A stretch of 63,931 nucleotides of DNA, from positions 1 through 63,931 of the forward strand of contig NZ_PJJM01000081.1 of the NCBI RefSeq assembly GCF_002929805.1. The letters are read 5' to 3'. The notes below the pieces were generated by a model. That model saw only the letters and a list, made by a program, of their open reading frames with translations. It searched no databases and was not told where the DNA came from. Position numbers and translations under genes: made by a program. The stretch comes from Cryobacterium sp. Y50 (lineage in GTDB: Bacteria > Actinomycetota > Actinomycetes > Actinomycetales > Microbacteriaceae). Shown here one piece after another: positions 1 to 8,511 of this stretch; within the stretch, counting starts at the first letter, position 1; each line of letters opens with the position of its first letter.

Positions 1-8
1 GCGCTACA

Positions 9-485
9 TCACGAGACAGATTTACCGCACCCTGGCTGCAGCAGCCTCATCGCCAACCGCTTGACAAACATAGAAGCATCCTGTTCGACCGACAGGTCAA
101 GGTCCACGGCCAGGTGCTGGTGCGTCCCCAGGTAGTCAAGAACTTTACCGTCGCTCAAGACCATGGTCGCATCGAACCGGCTCGGCTGGTCGCGGACCTG
201 GTATTCGCGCACGAAGGTGACGGTTTCCCGACCAAAGGGGTCCAGGTAGGGGTAGTTCCAGATGGTGAAGGGTACGTTCCTGCCGACATCGGGAATGAGA
301 ATGTTGCGGATCTTCCCGATCCGCAGGAACGGGATCGTCCACCACGGTCCGCGTCTGATCTGCAGCATCGTGCCCCGACCGATGCATGCGTAACCGGCGC
401 CCAGACCGACTCCGAACCGTCGTTGCAGCATCGGATGCAGCCGGTCGAAGTCATCGCCGAGGACGTGCTGAAAGATAGACGTCAC
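9..485 (-). CDS. DUF4166 domain protein
   Basis: A 158-residue protein carrying the pattern of DUF4166: a GxGxx(C)xGxG stretch in the middle, then a WWT/PFLR segment and a C-terminal part ending in LQPGCGKSVS. The biochemical role of DUF4166 is unknown. I start it at GTG 485 because GGAGG lies just upstream and the GTG overlaps the stop of the gene at 482-1090, so the two are translationally coupled. The frame stays open further upstream but only as a shadow of that neighbour. Family call is fairly secure; function is not. Confidence 0.75.
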   Translation of the reverse strand: MTSIFQHVLGDDFDRLHPMLQRRFGVGLGAGYACIGRGTMLQIRRGPWWTIPFLRIGKIRNILIPDVGRNVPFTIWNYPYLDPFGRETVTFVREYQVRDQPSRFDATMVLSDGKVLDYLGTHQHLAVDLDLSVEQDASMFVKRLAMRLLQPGCGKSVS

Positions 486-1090
486 GGTTCCTCCAGCGTG
501 TGCAGGGACATCGGGGCCAGCGCCATGGCGGTGCCGTGTCTCGGTGTGCGCCGACAGCGCGCTGCTTTCGGCCGGTCTGAGCGCCAGAAGGCGAGGACGG
601 ATGCGATCGTCCACCGTTCTGGCGGCGTCCCGGTCTCGGCCCAGACACGCAAGCGGTCGAAGCTCCATGCGGTCATCCAACCGATGAACTTCCGCATGAT
701 CAGACGGTCGATCAGCTTCCCCCACCCGGGATCGTAGTCGAACCCGGTGATGAAGGTCGTCCCCTGAGATGTGGGAATGTAACGCCAGTAGCCGCGCCCG
801 GATCGGAGCGGTGACAGCCGGTCATGCGTGGCGAACCGCAGTGCCGAGGTCAGCGTGCCATCGGGCCGCTTTTTCTCTCCCAGGGACGTACCGGTCCCCG
901 TGATCGTGTGCAGCAGCATCCTGCGCTGATAGACGAAACGGCTCCCGCCAGCCGGAAGCGTCGCGACCGGGGTGATGCGGCTGAATCGGAGATCCCACCG
1001 TGGATGCTGATCCACGTCCTGGGTGAGTTGCCAAACTCGGTCGACCGACGCGTCGATCTCGAGCTCAACATAAATCGCTTTGTCCCCCAT
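482..1090 (-). CDS. SRPBCC (START-like) family protein
   Basis: About 202 residues. The N-terminus (MGDKAIYVELEIDASVDRVW) followed by a QHPRWDLRFSRI stretch is typical of the polyketide-cyclase/START-like SRPBCC fold, which forms a hydrophobic ligand cavity. The ATG at 1090 is chosen because the domain begins there; a longer reading to 1201 adds unlikely sequence. It overlaps the DUF4166 gene by 4 bp, so the two form an operon, and SRPBCC/DUF4166 neighbours suggest a shared small-molecule or lipid-related role (inference). Ligand unknown. Confidence 0.72.
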   Translation of the reverse strand: MGDKAIYVELEIDASVDRVWQLTQDVDQHPRWDLRFSRITPVATLPAGGSRFVYQRRMLLHTITGTGTSLGEKKRPDGTLTSALRFATHDRLSPLRSGRGYWRYIPTSQGTTFITGFDYDPGWGKLIDRLIMRKFIGWMTAWSFDRLRVWAETGTPPERWTIASVLAFWRSDRPKAARCRRTPRHGTAMALAPMSLHTLEEP

Positions 1091-1369
1091 ACATCCAGCT
1101 TGCCGCACCACTGACAATTGCCCGAATCGCATACTTCGACGAAGAGTAGAAGCGTTGCCGGCGGACGCACGGCCGGCGACCTGTTCCGCAAGCAGTCCCA
1201 AGCCGAAGGGGCTGGACTCTCAGCCAGCAAACCGGCTCCGAGTCCAGGGCAGGACCTCGCGGTATCTGTGACGGGGATTGATGTCTCCTGACCTATTCTT
1301 GGGGACACGTGGACAAAACGGGTGCCAGCGGTCATGTACTGAATGAACGTACTTATCGAAAGGCACGCC

Positions 1370-1954
1370 ATGGACAACACGGAACTCGAACTCATGCTCC
1401 ACGAGACGGCACCCCAGCCACCGCTGCCGGCAGGCTTGGCCGGGCATCGTGAGCGGATCCTCGCTGACGCAAGACCTCGCCGCGCACGTCGTTTGCGGGC
1501 ATGGACCGCCGGCGTCGCAGCTTCGGTTCTGCTTTTCGGTGGAGGGTCAGCAGCGATGGCTGCTGGCGGCATGGAAACGCCCTGGGGTTGGGTCGCGGAC
1601 AACGTCTTCTCAGTCTCGAACGGTGCCGAGCTTTGCTTCGCAGGATTCACCGTCAGCTTCGCGGATGGCGTAGACGAGGACTCAGCCATCGCGCGTGAAG
1701 CACGAGCGTTCGTCGGCGCCCTCGATCTCGAAACGTTGGACACCGTGCGGATGGAAGCCGAGAACCGCGAGTCGTATCTCACCGCTCAAGACGAGAACGG
1801 CGATGTAAATCCGATCACCATGAGTGATGCGCAGGCCAAGCAGATGGCTGTGTGGCGGGTGGCCTCGAACTTGACGTGGGAGCACCTGGTGGCAAAGGGT
1901 TACGACCCCGATCTCGTCGGCTTCGGCATGGCCACGGAAGGGTGCGACTTGTGA
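1370..1954 (+). CDS. Single-pass membrane protein, putative anti-sigma partner
   Basis: 194 residues with an N-terminal cytoplasmic segment of about 50 residues, one hydrophobic segment (roughly residues 52-70) and an external C-terminal domain with two Cys. I recognise no family. It lies directly upstream of the ECF sigma factor gene and its TGA overlaps that gene's GTG, so a role as membrane-bound partner of the sigma factor is inferred from position only. The usual order in such pairs is sigma first, so the arrangement is reversed. An alternative in-frame ATG lies at 1343. Confidence 0.6.
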   Translation: MDNTELELMLHETAPQPPLPAGLAGHRERILADARPRRARRLRAWTAGVAASVLLFGGGSAAMAAGGMETPWGWVADNVFSVSNGAELCFAGFTVSFADGVDEDSAIAREARAFVGALDLETLDTVRMEAENRESYLTAQDENGDVNPITMSDAQAKQMAVWRVASNLTWEHLVAKGYDPDLVGFGMATEGCDL

Positions 1955-2550
1955 GCACTGCTGACTGGCAGCCTCGCTTTGACGTTGCTATAAAAGACAG
2001 CGAAGGCGACCTATTCCGCTACTTCTTGCGCAGGATCTCGAACCCGGCTGATGCCGCCGAAGCATATGGTGAACTACTCATCACGGCATGGAAACTCCAT
2101 CGCAAAATGCCGACAGACGCGACAGAAGCACGCATGTGGCTATTCGGCGTCGCCCACAATGTGTTGCGAAGCACCCGAAGCACCCGAAGCACCCGACGCA
2201 CCCGAAGCACCCGACGCACCCGACGCACCCGACGCACCTTCGCACGCCACTCGGCCGCGGTGCAGAGATTCGCCGACGAACTGCGAACAACTCCGGCACC
2301 CCAGCCCGATGAAAAGGGGATTGAGCTCCGAGACGCGATCGCATCACTTTCCGCTGGTGAAGCTGAGTTGGTCCGACTGATCTACTGGGACGGCTTCAAG
2401 TCACACGAGGCAGCAGCAATCCTTGGCATCAACCCCTCAACCGTCAGATCCAGAATGACAAAAGCCAAGGCGCAGCTACGAGCGCTACTGTCACCGGCAC
2501 AGCCCGAGCCAGTGAACCCTGCACACATTCCGTGTTTATCCGTTCGATAG
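1951..2550 (+). CDS. ECF-type RNA polymerase sigma factor
   Basis: 199 residues. A region-2-like part (GDLFRYFLRRISN, then WLFGVAHNVL) is followed by a region-4 helix-turn-helix (EAAAILGINPSTVRSRM) near residues 148-168. GTG 1951 overlaps the stop of the upstream membrane gene. The region 2-4 linker (about residues 73-95) is replaced by a run of Arg-Ser-Thr and Arg-Arg-Thr triplets encoded by a 9-bp tandem repeat, making it unusually basic. It probably directs transcription of a small local regulon including itself (inference). Confidence 0.82.
   Translation: MSTADWQPRFDVAIKDSEGDLFRYFLRRISNPADAAEAYGELLITAWKLHRKMPTDATEARMWLFGVAHNVLRSTRSTRSTRRTRSTRRTRRTRRTFARHSAAVQRFADELRTTPAPQPDEKGIELRDAIASLSAGEAELVRLIYWDGFKSHEAAAILGINPSTVRSRMTKAKAQLRALLSPAQPEPVNPAHIPCLSVR
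2171..2233 (+). repeat. 9-bp tandem repeat inside the sigma factor gene
   Basis: Seven consecutive 9-bp units of GCACCCGAA or GCACCCGAC, with degenerate half-units on both sides. Because the unit is a multiple of three, gain or loss of copies keeps the reading frame and only changes the length of the basic linker in the sigma factor. Confidence 0.95.
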
Positions 2551-2709
2551 CTTGCGAATCCTTGTCGGGCGATCTACTTATCCACGGCGGTGCGCCGCCC
2601 TGCAGCGCCGGACACCACCAGACGATCGACGATGCCCGCAAGACGAACGTCTTGCGGGACGACGTTGTGTTGCGGCGAAATCCTCCTTCGTGATGCCGTT
2701 GCGAGTCGC
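2551..2709. other. Convergent intergenic region
   Basis: The sigma factor gene and the FtsX-type permease gene converge here. It contains an imperfect dyad around 2636-2660 (an AGACG/CGTCTTGCGGGACG-like stem) that could terminate transcription. No coding potential seen. Confidence 0.35.
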
Positions 2710-4929
2710 CTATTCGTAGCGGATCGCGGCCAAGTCGGTGTTCTTCCCCAATCGGGTGACGGCAACAGCGACCGCGGCGAGGGCAAGCACTGCGCTGGCA
2801 AGTAGCGCTCCGATGTAGCGGGCATCGGGCCAGCCGACCGATCGGCCACCGTTGGTGAGCCCCACGAGTATGAGGTCGGCCACCAGAAAGCCGAGTCCGA
2901 TCGATATTGCCATCACGGACAGGAGCGGGGCTGCCGCTTCGAGTGTGATGATGCGGCGGAGGCCGGCGAGGTTCATCCCGAGCAGCCGCAGCAGGGCGAG
3001 CATTCGGCGACGGTCGATCATGGCCGATATGGTGGCGATGGCGAGTGAGAGTCCTGCGATGAGCGTGGCAACGCCGATACCCAAGTAGGCGAGGTTCGCG
3101 AAACTCGCGGCCATGGATTGCAACCGATCGTCGGCGAGATCCGTTCGGGTGCCCGCGGGCATCCATCCGGTACCGGCGATCGTGCCTGCCTGCAGCGCGG
3201 TTCTCGCGCGTTCGATCGCGGCCGGTGATCCGTTGGTGCCGATGAGCAGGATGCGCGGAGTCAGCTCGGCCACGTTGGTCGCTTCCGCGGGAGTGAAGAC
3301 GGCGGGAGTTCCTCTCAGGGCGTCGCTGTTGATGGAGACGACAGGAGCGGAAGGAACAATCCCGAGACTGAGGTCGTTCGCGGCATCCGCCGAAATCAGG
3401 AGCCGGTTGGCGTCGGGTCCCTCACCGGAATCAATCGTGAAAATTGTGGTCACTTGGGTGACTCCCGAGATCGCGGCAATGCGCGCGCGAGCCGCTTCGG
3501 TGCGAGCGGGGTCGGTCGCGGCGGGCGTTGAATCCAGATGCTGAATGAGGGTACTGACCGGAAGCAGTCCCGGCCCATCGTCGGGGGCTACGCTCTGGTT
3601 GGCGGTTGTCGCGGCACCCGCGAAGACGCTGACCATGAACACGGCAACGACGAGGCCACTCACGGAGCGAAAGGTGTCCACGGGCGTGCGACGGATGCGG
3701 TTGCCCGCGATGACTCCAGCCGCTGTCTTGCTGCGCCGAGCCATGATGCCGCCCGCGAGCAGGGTGAGGTAGGGGCCTGCCACGAGCAGACCGACGGTGG
3801 TGATGGTGAAGCCGATGACAACCAGCGTTCCGACGCGCGGAACGGGCAGTCCGGCGAGCACCGCCACGGTCGTGGCGATGAGTATTCCCAGCCCGCCTGC
3901 AAGCGGCACTAAGCGAAGCAGCGAGGGGGTCTTTTCTGCCTGCTGTTTCGTTTGTCCAAGCGGTCCGATGCCCGCGCGACGGATGCGTCCGCCTGCCGTA
4001 ATTGCGGATGCCGCGACGGTGACCGCCACTACCGTGGCCGTGGTAAGCGGCGTCACGGCGAGGTCTGAAGGGAAGAACGCTCCGTCGTCGACGGAGACGA
4101 GCGCGGCGACCGGGCCGAGCAGCGCGGCAAGCAGTACGCCGATCAGTGCCCCGATGAGACTTGTGGCCGCTGTTTCAACCGCGGCGATGGCGGCAACGGT
4201 GCGCGGGGTGGCGCCGATCAGACGTAGTGTGGCGAAACGCTCCCGCCGAGCTACGGCGCCGAGCCCGGTCACGATGCTCACGAGCAACAGCACCGGGAAC
4301 AGCACTGCGATGGCACCCACGATCGCCACGGTCTGGTAGTTCGTGCCCGCACGGTGTGGCACGTCTGTGAAACTGGTCACGATCTGCGCTGCCGGGCGCT
4401 CGATTAGGGCGCTCGTCCTGGCGCCGACAACGACAACGAGCGAATCAGGACTCGCGAGGGCAGAGTCGGAAATGGTTCCAGTGAGTGTGCCGAAGCGGTC
4501 GCCGAGCTCGTCGGGCGGAACCTGCGCAATGCGGTCGATGAGCGCGGGCGACGCGTAGTACTCACCTGGCTGCGGCAGGTCGGTGATGCCCGGAATCGTG
4601 ACGCTCGACGTTGTCGGGGCGGCGAGATCCAGACGCACGATCCGATCCCCCTGGTGCCGGTCGGTCGTGTGGGCCAGCGCCACTCGGTCGTCGCCCAGCG
4701 ACGCCATATCAGCGGTCACCGTGCCCGGGCCTGTGTCGGCGCCGACCACGTACTCCCCGGAGGCATACATCCAACTGGACCGCTCGTCCCGGGCACCCAA
4801 GCCCTGATATGCGCCCCCAAGTAGGAGCGCCAGAGTCACTCCCACGGCGACTCCGGCGGTGATACCCAGCAGCCGCCCCCAGGATGCACGGCTGCCGATC
4901 ACAGCCAGACGCACCACACTCGGATTCAT
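2710..4929 (-). CDS. ABC transporter permease, FtsX/MacB type (duplicated)
   Basis: 739 residues with two FtsX-like modules. It has an N-terminal membrane segment, a large extracellular domain, three membrane segments near residues 200-310, a central hydrophobic block near 345-440, a second extracellular domain and three terminal segments. This layout is that of exporters that move or resist lipophilic substrates such as antimicrobial peptides. It overlaps the ATPase gene by ATGA, so ATPase and permease are co-translated, with the PadR gene first in the operon. Substrate unknown. Confidence 0.88.
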   Translation of the reverse strand: MNPSVVRLAVIGSRASWGRLLGITAGVAVGVTLALLLGGAYQGLGARDERSSWMYASGEYVVGADTGPGTVTADMASLGDDRVALAHTTDRHQGDRIVRLDLAAPTTSSVTIPGITDLPQPGEYYASPALIDRIAQVPPDELGDRFGTLTGTISDSALASPDSLVVVVGARTSALIERPAAQIVTSFTDVPHRAGTNYQTVAIVGAIAVLFPVLLLVSIVTGLGAVARRERFATLRLIGATPRTVAAIAAVETAATSLIGALIGVLLAALLGPVAALVSVDDGAFFPSDLAVTPLTTATVVAVTVAASAITAGGRIRRAGIGPLGQTKQQAEKTPSLLRLVPLAGGLGILIATTVAVLAGLPVPRVGTLVVIGFTITTVGLLVAGPYLTLLAGGIMARRSKTAAGVIAGNRIRRTPVDTFRSVSGLVVAVFMVSVFAGAATTANQSVAPDDGPGLLPVSTLIQHLDSTPAATDPARTEAARARIAAISGVTQVTTIFTIDSGEGPDANRLLISADAANDLSLGIVPSAPVVSINSDALRGTPAVFTPAEATNVAELTPRILLIGTNGSPAAIERARTALQAGTIAGTGWMPAGTRTDLADDRLQSMAASFANLAYLGIGVATLIAGLSLAIATISAMIDRRRMLALLRLLGMNLAGLRRIITLEAAAPLLSVMAISIGLGFLVADLILVGLTNGGRSVGWPDARYIGALLASAVLALAAVAVAVTRLGKNTDLAAIRYE

Positions 4930-5609
4930 TTGATGCCGACCCGGTCAGTTGCCGCCAGCTGACCATCCCGCACGATGATCTCGCGGTCGGCGTAGGCTGC
5001 CGTGCGCGGGTCGTGGGTGATCATCACGAGCGTGGTTCCCGCCTTGCGGACAAGCTCGAGCATCGCTGTCAACACGTTCTCGGCAGCGAGGGAATCCAAG
5101 GACCCGGTGGGCTCATCCGCAAAGAGCACCGACGGTTGCGTGACCAGAGCGCGGGCGATAGCGACGCGCTGGGCTTCGCCGCCGGAGAGTTCGCCGGGCA
5201 ACTGATCGGCGGCGACCTCAAGGCCGAGGCGGTCGAGCCATCCACGCGCGGCCGTCAACGCCTGCCTGCGTTTCATGCCTCCGAGTAACAGCGGAATGGT
5301 GACGTTGTCGATTGCTGTCAGGTCGGGCAGCAGCTGACCGAATTGAAAAACGAAGCCGAACTCCTTCAGGCGCAGGGCCGATCGGCGTGCTTCGCTCAGG
5401 GCAGTGATGACGGTGCCACCAACGGATATCGTGCCGCTGTCGGGCAGTAGCACACCGGCCAGGCAGTGCAGCAGGCTCGACTTGCCGGAGCCCGAAGGCC
5501 CCATCACCGCGACGACCTCGCCGCGCTGGATGTCTAGGTCAATGCCGCGGAGGGCATCCGTTGTACCGAAAGACTTGCGCAGGCCACGAGCCTGGATGAG
5601 GGCGGTCAT
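4926..5609 (-). CDS. ABC transporter ATP-binding protein, LolD/MacB-like
   Basis: 227 residues with Walker A GPSGSGKSS (about residues 36-44), signature LSGGEAQR, Walker B VLFADEP and the D-loop GSLD. This belongs to the class that energises FtsX-type permeases such as the adjacent 739-residue protein. ATGA overlaps on both sides place it in a PadR-ATPase-permease operon. Likely expressed when the PadR repressor is relieved (inference from gene order). Confidence 0.93.
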   Translation of the reverse strand: MTALIQARGLRKSFGTTDALRGIDLDIQRGEVVAVMGPSGSGKSSLLHCLAGVLLPDSGTISVGGTVITALSEARRSALRLKEFGFVFQFGQLLPDLTAIDNVTIPLLLGGMKRRQALTAARGWLDRLGLEVAADQLPGELSGGEAQRVAIARALVTQPSVLFADEPTGSLDSLAAENVLTAMLELVRKAGTTLVMITHDPRTAAYADREIIVRDGQLAATDRVGIK

Positions 5610-6133
5610 GGCAGTTTGATCTCGTTTCGCAGTTGGGTCAGTCGGGCGCCGGTCAGGTCGATCCAGCGCAGGTCGGCCTCGATATGGAAGAGCGCGTGGT
5701 CACACAGCAGCACGCGCATCAGGTCTGCTCCCTGCTTTTCACGGGTGAGTTCCCGCATACGGGCGAGATGCTCCGTGCGTTGCACGTCGAGCAGCCGGTC
5801 TGCGTTGTCGTCGACGAGTAGGGCAATGATGGTCTTGGCGAAAAGGTTGCTCTGCAAAGTTTCCGAGGGAATATCGGGCGTGAACATCCACTGCGAGACG
5901 CGGGTTCGGCCGACTTCGGTGACCTCGTACTTCTTACGATCAGGGCCCCCACCAGCCTCGTCAGCTAGCGAAAGAATCTGCCCGTCACGGGTCATGCGTG
6001 CCAGGCTCGCATAGACCTGACCGAACGCGAGGGGTTTCCGCACTCCAAAGAAACGATCGTAGGTGTGCTTGAGATCGTAACCATAGCTGGGCTCGACACT
6101 GAGCAGCCCGAGCAGGGTGAGAGAGTTGTCCAC
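5606..6133 (-). CDS. PadR-family transcriptional regulator
   Basis: About 175 residues from GTG 6133, with the PadR winged helix at the N-terminus (SLTLLGLLSVEPSYGYDLKH, then GQVYASLARM) and a Vir-like C-terminal helix domain. PadR proteins are usually repressors of nearby transport or stress genes. An in-frame GTG at 6151 is the alternative start and lies inside a large palindrome. With GTG 6133, a TATAGT -10 ends 7 nt upstream, which would give a leaderless transcript. First gene of the exporter operon. Confidence 0.88.
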   Translation of the reverse strand: MDNSLTLLGLLSVEPSYGYDLKHTYDRFFGVRKPLAFGQVYASLARMTRDGQILSLADEAGGGPDRKKYEVTEVGRTRVSQWMFTPDIPSETLQSNLFAKTIIALLVDDNADRLLDVQRTEHLARMRELTREKQGADLMRVLLCDHALFHIEADLRWIDLTGARLTQLRNEIKLP

Positions 6134-6168
6134 AACCGCCACTATACACACAGTGAATAGTGGCGGTT
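6134..6168 (-). promoter_or_regulatory. 35-bp palindromic operator at the PadR start
   Basis: Perfect 12-bp arms AACCGCCACTAT and ATAGTGGCGGTT with an 11-bp spacer. It covers the putative -10 and abuts or contains the candidate start codons of the PadR gene, as expected for an autorepressor site. Ownership by this PadR protein is inferred from position. Confidence 0.75.
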
Positions 6169-6251
6169 AGCCATCTTGCTGACAACTACTTATTAGGTTT
6201 GGTTAGGCCGCGGACGGCGGAGCGGTCGGGCGAAGACCGCGGCCTCCTAAT

Positions 6252-6279
6252 GGTTCCGTAGGGGAACCCTCACTGGGAC
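6252..6279 (-). repeat. Dispersed hairpin repeat, copy 1
   Basis: On the minus strand it reads GTCCCAGTGAGGGTT followed by CCCCTACGGAACC, matching the family seen elsewhere (for example 53023-53047). Intergenic. Confidence 0.6.
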
Positions 6280-6337
6280 GACTCACCATTTCGAAACCGG
6301 ATCGCCGAGCGTCACCCAAACACGCCATCCGTTTCCG

Positions 6338-6496
6338 TCAGTGGTTAGCTGGGAAAGTCAGGCGACGGTTGTGAATCGTGATCACGGTCAGCGTGGCGAG
6401 AAGAACACCAACGACAACGACCATGCTCCATGTGCCGAGTACTCCGGTGAGTGCGGCCGCGCCGAAGACGAGGAGTCCTCCGCCGATGCTCTGCAT
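6338..6496 (-). CDS. Small two-TM membrane protein, possibly 5'-incomplete
   Basis: From ATG 6496 it encodes 52 residues with two hydrophobic segments (SIGGGLLVFGAAALTGVLG, then MVVVVGVLLATLTVITI) and a basic tail. The frame stays open upstream with a plausible SGTRIPFYRNPPIIPAG stretch but no convincing start codon, so the true N-terminus may be longer or the gene broken. It faces the TetR gene and shares its operator region. Family not recognised. Confidence 0.45.
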   Translation of the reverse strand: MQSIGGGLLVFGAAALTGVLGTWSMVVVVGVLLATLTVITIHNRRLTFPANH

Positions 6497-6599
6497 CGCG
6501 ATGGAGCCAGCCGGGATGATCGGAGGATTCCGGTAGAAGGGGATTCTCGTGCCGGAGTTGGCGCGAAGCCGATGGGGGAGTGCACGCTTCGGCGGCGTT

Positions 6600-6616
6600 T
6601 TAGCACATTGTGCTAA
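6600..6616 (+). promoter_or_regulatory. TetR-type operator
   Basis: A 17-bp perfect dyad, TTAGCACA then T then TGTGCTAA, ending 9 bp before GTG 6626. A -10-like TAACTT (6614-6619) overlaps its right arm and ends 6 nt before the start. Binding by the adjacent TetR protein would block its own promoter. Confidence 0.75.
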
Positions 6617-6625
6617 CTTGTTCGT

Positions 6626-7222
6626 GTGACGGACAAGATGCAGAGAGTGCGGATCCTTGACGCGGCTGCGCAGGTGGTCTCTGAGGCGGGGTTGGGTGGA
6701 GCGACAGTGCGGGCGGTGGCTACTGCGGCCGGAGTTGGGATGGGGACGTTGCGGCATTACTTCCCGACGCAGCGAGATCTGCACGATGAGGTGGTGCGGC
6801 GGGTACTGGAAGATACGATTCAGGATTTCGATATCCGTGACGCCAGTCGGGATTCCGGTGACCGGTTGGTGCGGTGCATGTTGCAGTTCCTTCCCGACGA
6901 CGCCACAGCCCAGGAGCTATTAAATGTGTGGTTCGGGCTGTACAGGCACGCTCTGGAACCGGGCGCGAATGGCCTGTCGCGCCAGTTCTTAGAGGTCGCG
7001 ATCCAGCGCGCACACCGTCGAGTTGGTGACTGGCTGGAGATTCTCGCCGATGAGGGCGCGGTCGACCGTGGACGGATCCCCGAGCTTGTGTTGTTGCTGA
7101 ACGCCGTGATCTCTGGGGTATGTCTGGAGATCATCACCCCCGGATCCGCGATGACCCTAGGCGCGGCGCGAAACATCGTCTCAGGTGTAATCCGGTCCCT
7201 GATTGTCAAGGAGACACGGTGA
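6626..7222 (+). CDS. TetR-family transcriptional regulator
   Basis: 198 residues with the TetR helix-turn-helix near residues 25-53 (GATVRAVATAAGVGMGTLRH, then YF) and a helical ligand-binding C-terminus. It starts at GTG and is preceded by a perfect palindrome. Its TGA overlaps the GTG of the alpha/beta hydrolase gene, so it probably controls that enzyme and possibly the divergent small membrane protein. Inducer unknown. Confidence 0.92.
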   Translation: MTDKMQRVRILDAAAQVVSEAGLGGATVRAVATAAGVGMGTLRHYFPTQRDLHDEVVRRVLEDTIQDFDIRDASRDSGDRLVRCMLQFLPDDATAQELLNVWFGLYRHALEPGANGLSRQFLEVAIQRAHRRVGDWLEILADEGAVDRGRIPELVLLLNAVISGVCLEIITPGSAMTLGAARNIVSGVIRSLIVKETR

Positions 7223-8445
7223 CTGATCGAGCCATGGCGAAGCGTCGGAAGCGCTCTGAGCAGGTCGCACGAACGCCGGGCGTGCGAACCATCGACCGTC
7301 CCCTCGAAGGCGGAGGCTCGTTCCATCTGGCGTACACCCGCACCGGACCCGAGGGCGGGTTGCCGGTTTTCGTGATCCCTGGCGGGCCCGGGCTTGCGTC
7401 TGTGTTGCCGTACCGGGGGCTGCGCGCGAAGTCCGAGAAACTCGGCTTAGATCTAGTGATGATGGAACACCGCGGGGTCGGCTTGTCTCGCACTAATGAG
7501 AATGGCATTGACCTCCCACGGAAGGTGATCGCGATCACTGAGGTGCTTGATGACGCCGCCGCGATCCTCGACGCCGAAGGCATTGACCAAGTTCTCGTGT
7601 ACGGAGCCTCGTATGGCAGCTATCTTGCCCAGGGGTTTGGGGTGAGGCACTCCGAGAGGGTGGCGGGAATGATCCTGGACTCCGCGATGATCAACGCCGG
7701 GTCCGACCAGCTCTCGACCCGCATGCTCCAGTCTCTGTTCTGGGACGGGACCCCGGCCACACAGCATCAGGCAGACACGGTCCGTCGGCTCGTCGAGCGT
7801 GGGACGGTTGACGCTGATGAGATGTTCCCGCTGCAGTTCCTCTACGAGTTTGGCGGACTACCTTCGGTGGATCGTATGCTCGCCCTCCTCGAGCAGAGTA
7901 GGGGGAGACGAGTATGGAAGTGGATCAATCGGCTTGGGACGCGCGAAGTCATGTCGTCGATTCCGTTCGTAATGGAGTTTGATCTGGTCGGTGAAATCGC
8001 GTTCCGCGAGCTCGGGTACGCGCCGATCACCACAGACGCGCCTCTGAAAGTCAGTGACGCCTTTGCAAACGCCGCACACTACTTTTCACCGTTCCAGGGT
8101 GAGCCGTTCAGCCTGGTGGACGCGCTTCCCGATTTTTCCTGGCCGAGTGTCATCATCTCCGGCAACCATGATGTCCGCACACCGCGCATTGTGGCGGAGC
8201 AGATAGCTGCGCTGATCCCGAACGCCACAGTGCTCCCAGTCCGTGATCACGGACACAGCGCACTCGATACCCACCCCGCTCTCGCCCTCGAAGTCACCCG
8301 CGCCATGGTCGACAGCATCCGCACGTCGGGAACGATCGACCCTGCAGTACTGCCCTCGGATCCGCACGGCATACGCGGGCCGATGCACCGGATCATCTCC
8401 AACCGGCTTTTTTTCGCCCGCTTCGCTCCCCGAGCCTTCAGCTGA
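7219..8445 (+). CDS. Alpha/beta hydrolase, proline iminopeptidase-like
   Basis: 408 residues from GTG 7219, preceded by GGAG and overlapping the TetR stop. It has an oxyanion-type IPGGPG near 53-58, nucleophile elbow GASYGS with Ser131, and a late DHGHSALD that supplies the catalytic His, which fits S33 peptidase-like hydrolases. Substrate is unknown; TetR-linked hydrolases often act on a xenobiotic or peptide (inference). Confidence 0.85.
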   Translation: MTDRAMAKRRKRSEQVARTPGVRTIDRPLEGGGSFHLAYTRTGPEGGLPVFVIPGGPGLASVLPYRGLRAKSEKLGLDLVMMEHRGVGLSRTNENGIDLPRKVIAITEVLDDAAAILDAEGIDQVLVYGASYGSYLAQGFGVRHSERVAGMILDSAMINAGSDQLSTRMLQSLFWDGTPATQHQADTVRRLVERGTVDADEMFPLQFLYEFGGLPSVDRMLALLEQSRGRRVWKWINRLGTREVMSSIPFVMEFDLVGEIAFRELGYAPITTDAPLKVSDAFANAAHYFSPFQGEPFSLVDALPDFSWPSVIISGNHDVRTPRIVAEQIAALIPNATVLPVRDHGHSALDTHPALALEVTRAMVDSIRTSGTIDPAVLPSDPHGIRGPMHRIISNRLFFARFAPRAFS

Positions 8446-8511
8446 GCAGGTCCGTAAAGCGTTGGTCTAGCGACACCGTGAACAGGGTGCCCCGCCAGGG
8501 ACTGAATAGGG

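Noticed and set aside
2166..2240. CRISPR-like array
   Set aside because: The units are 9 bp without spacers and lie in frame inside a gene.
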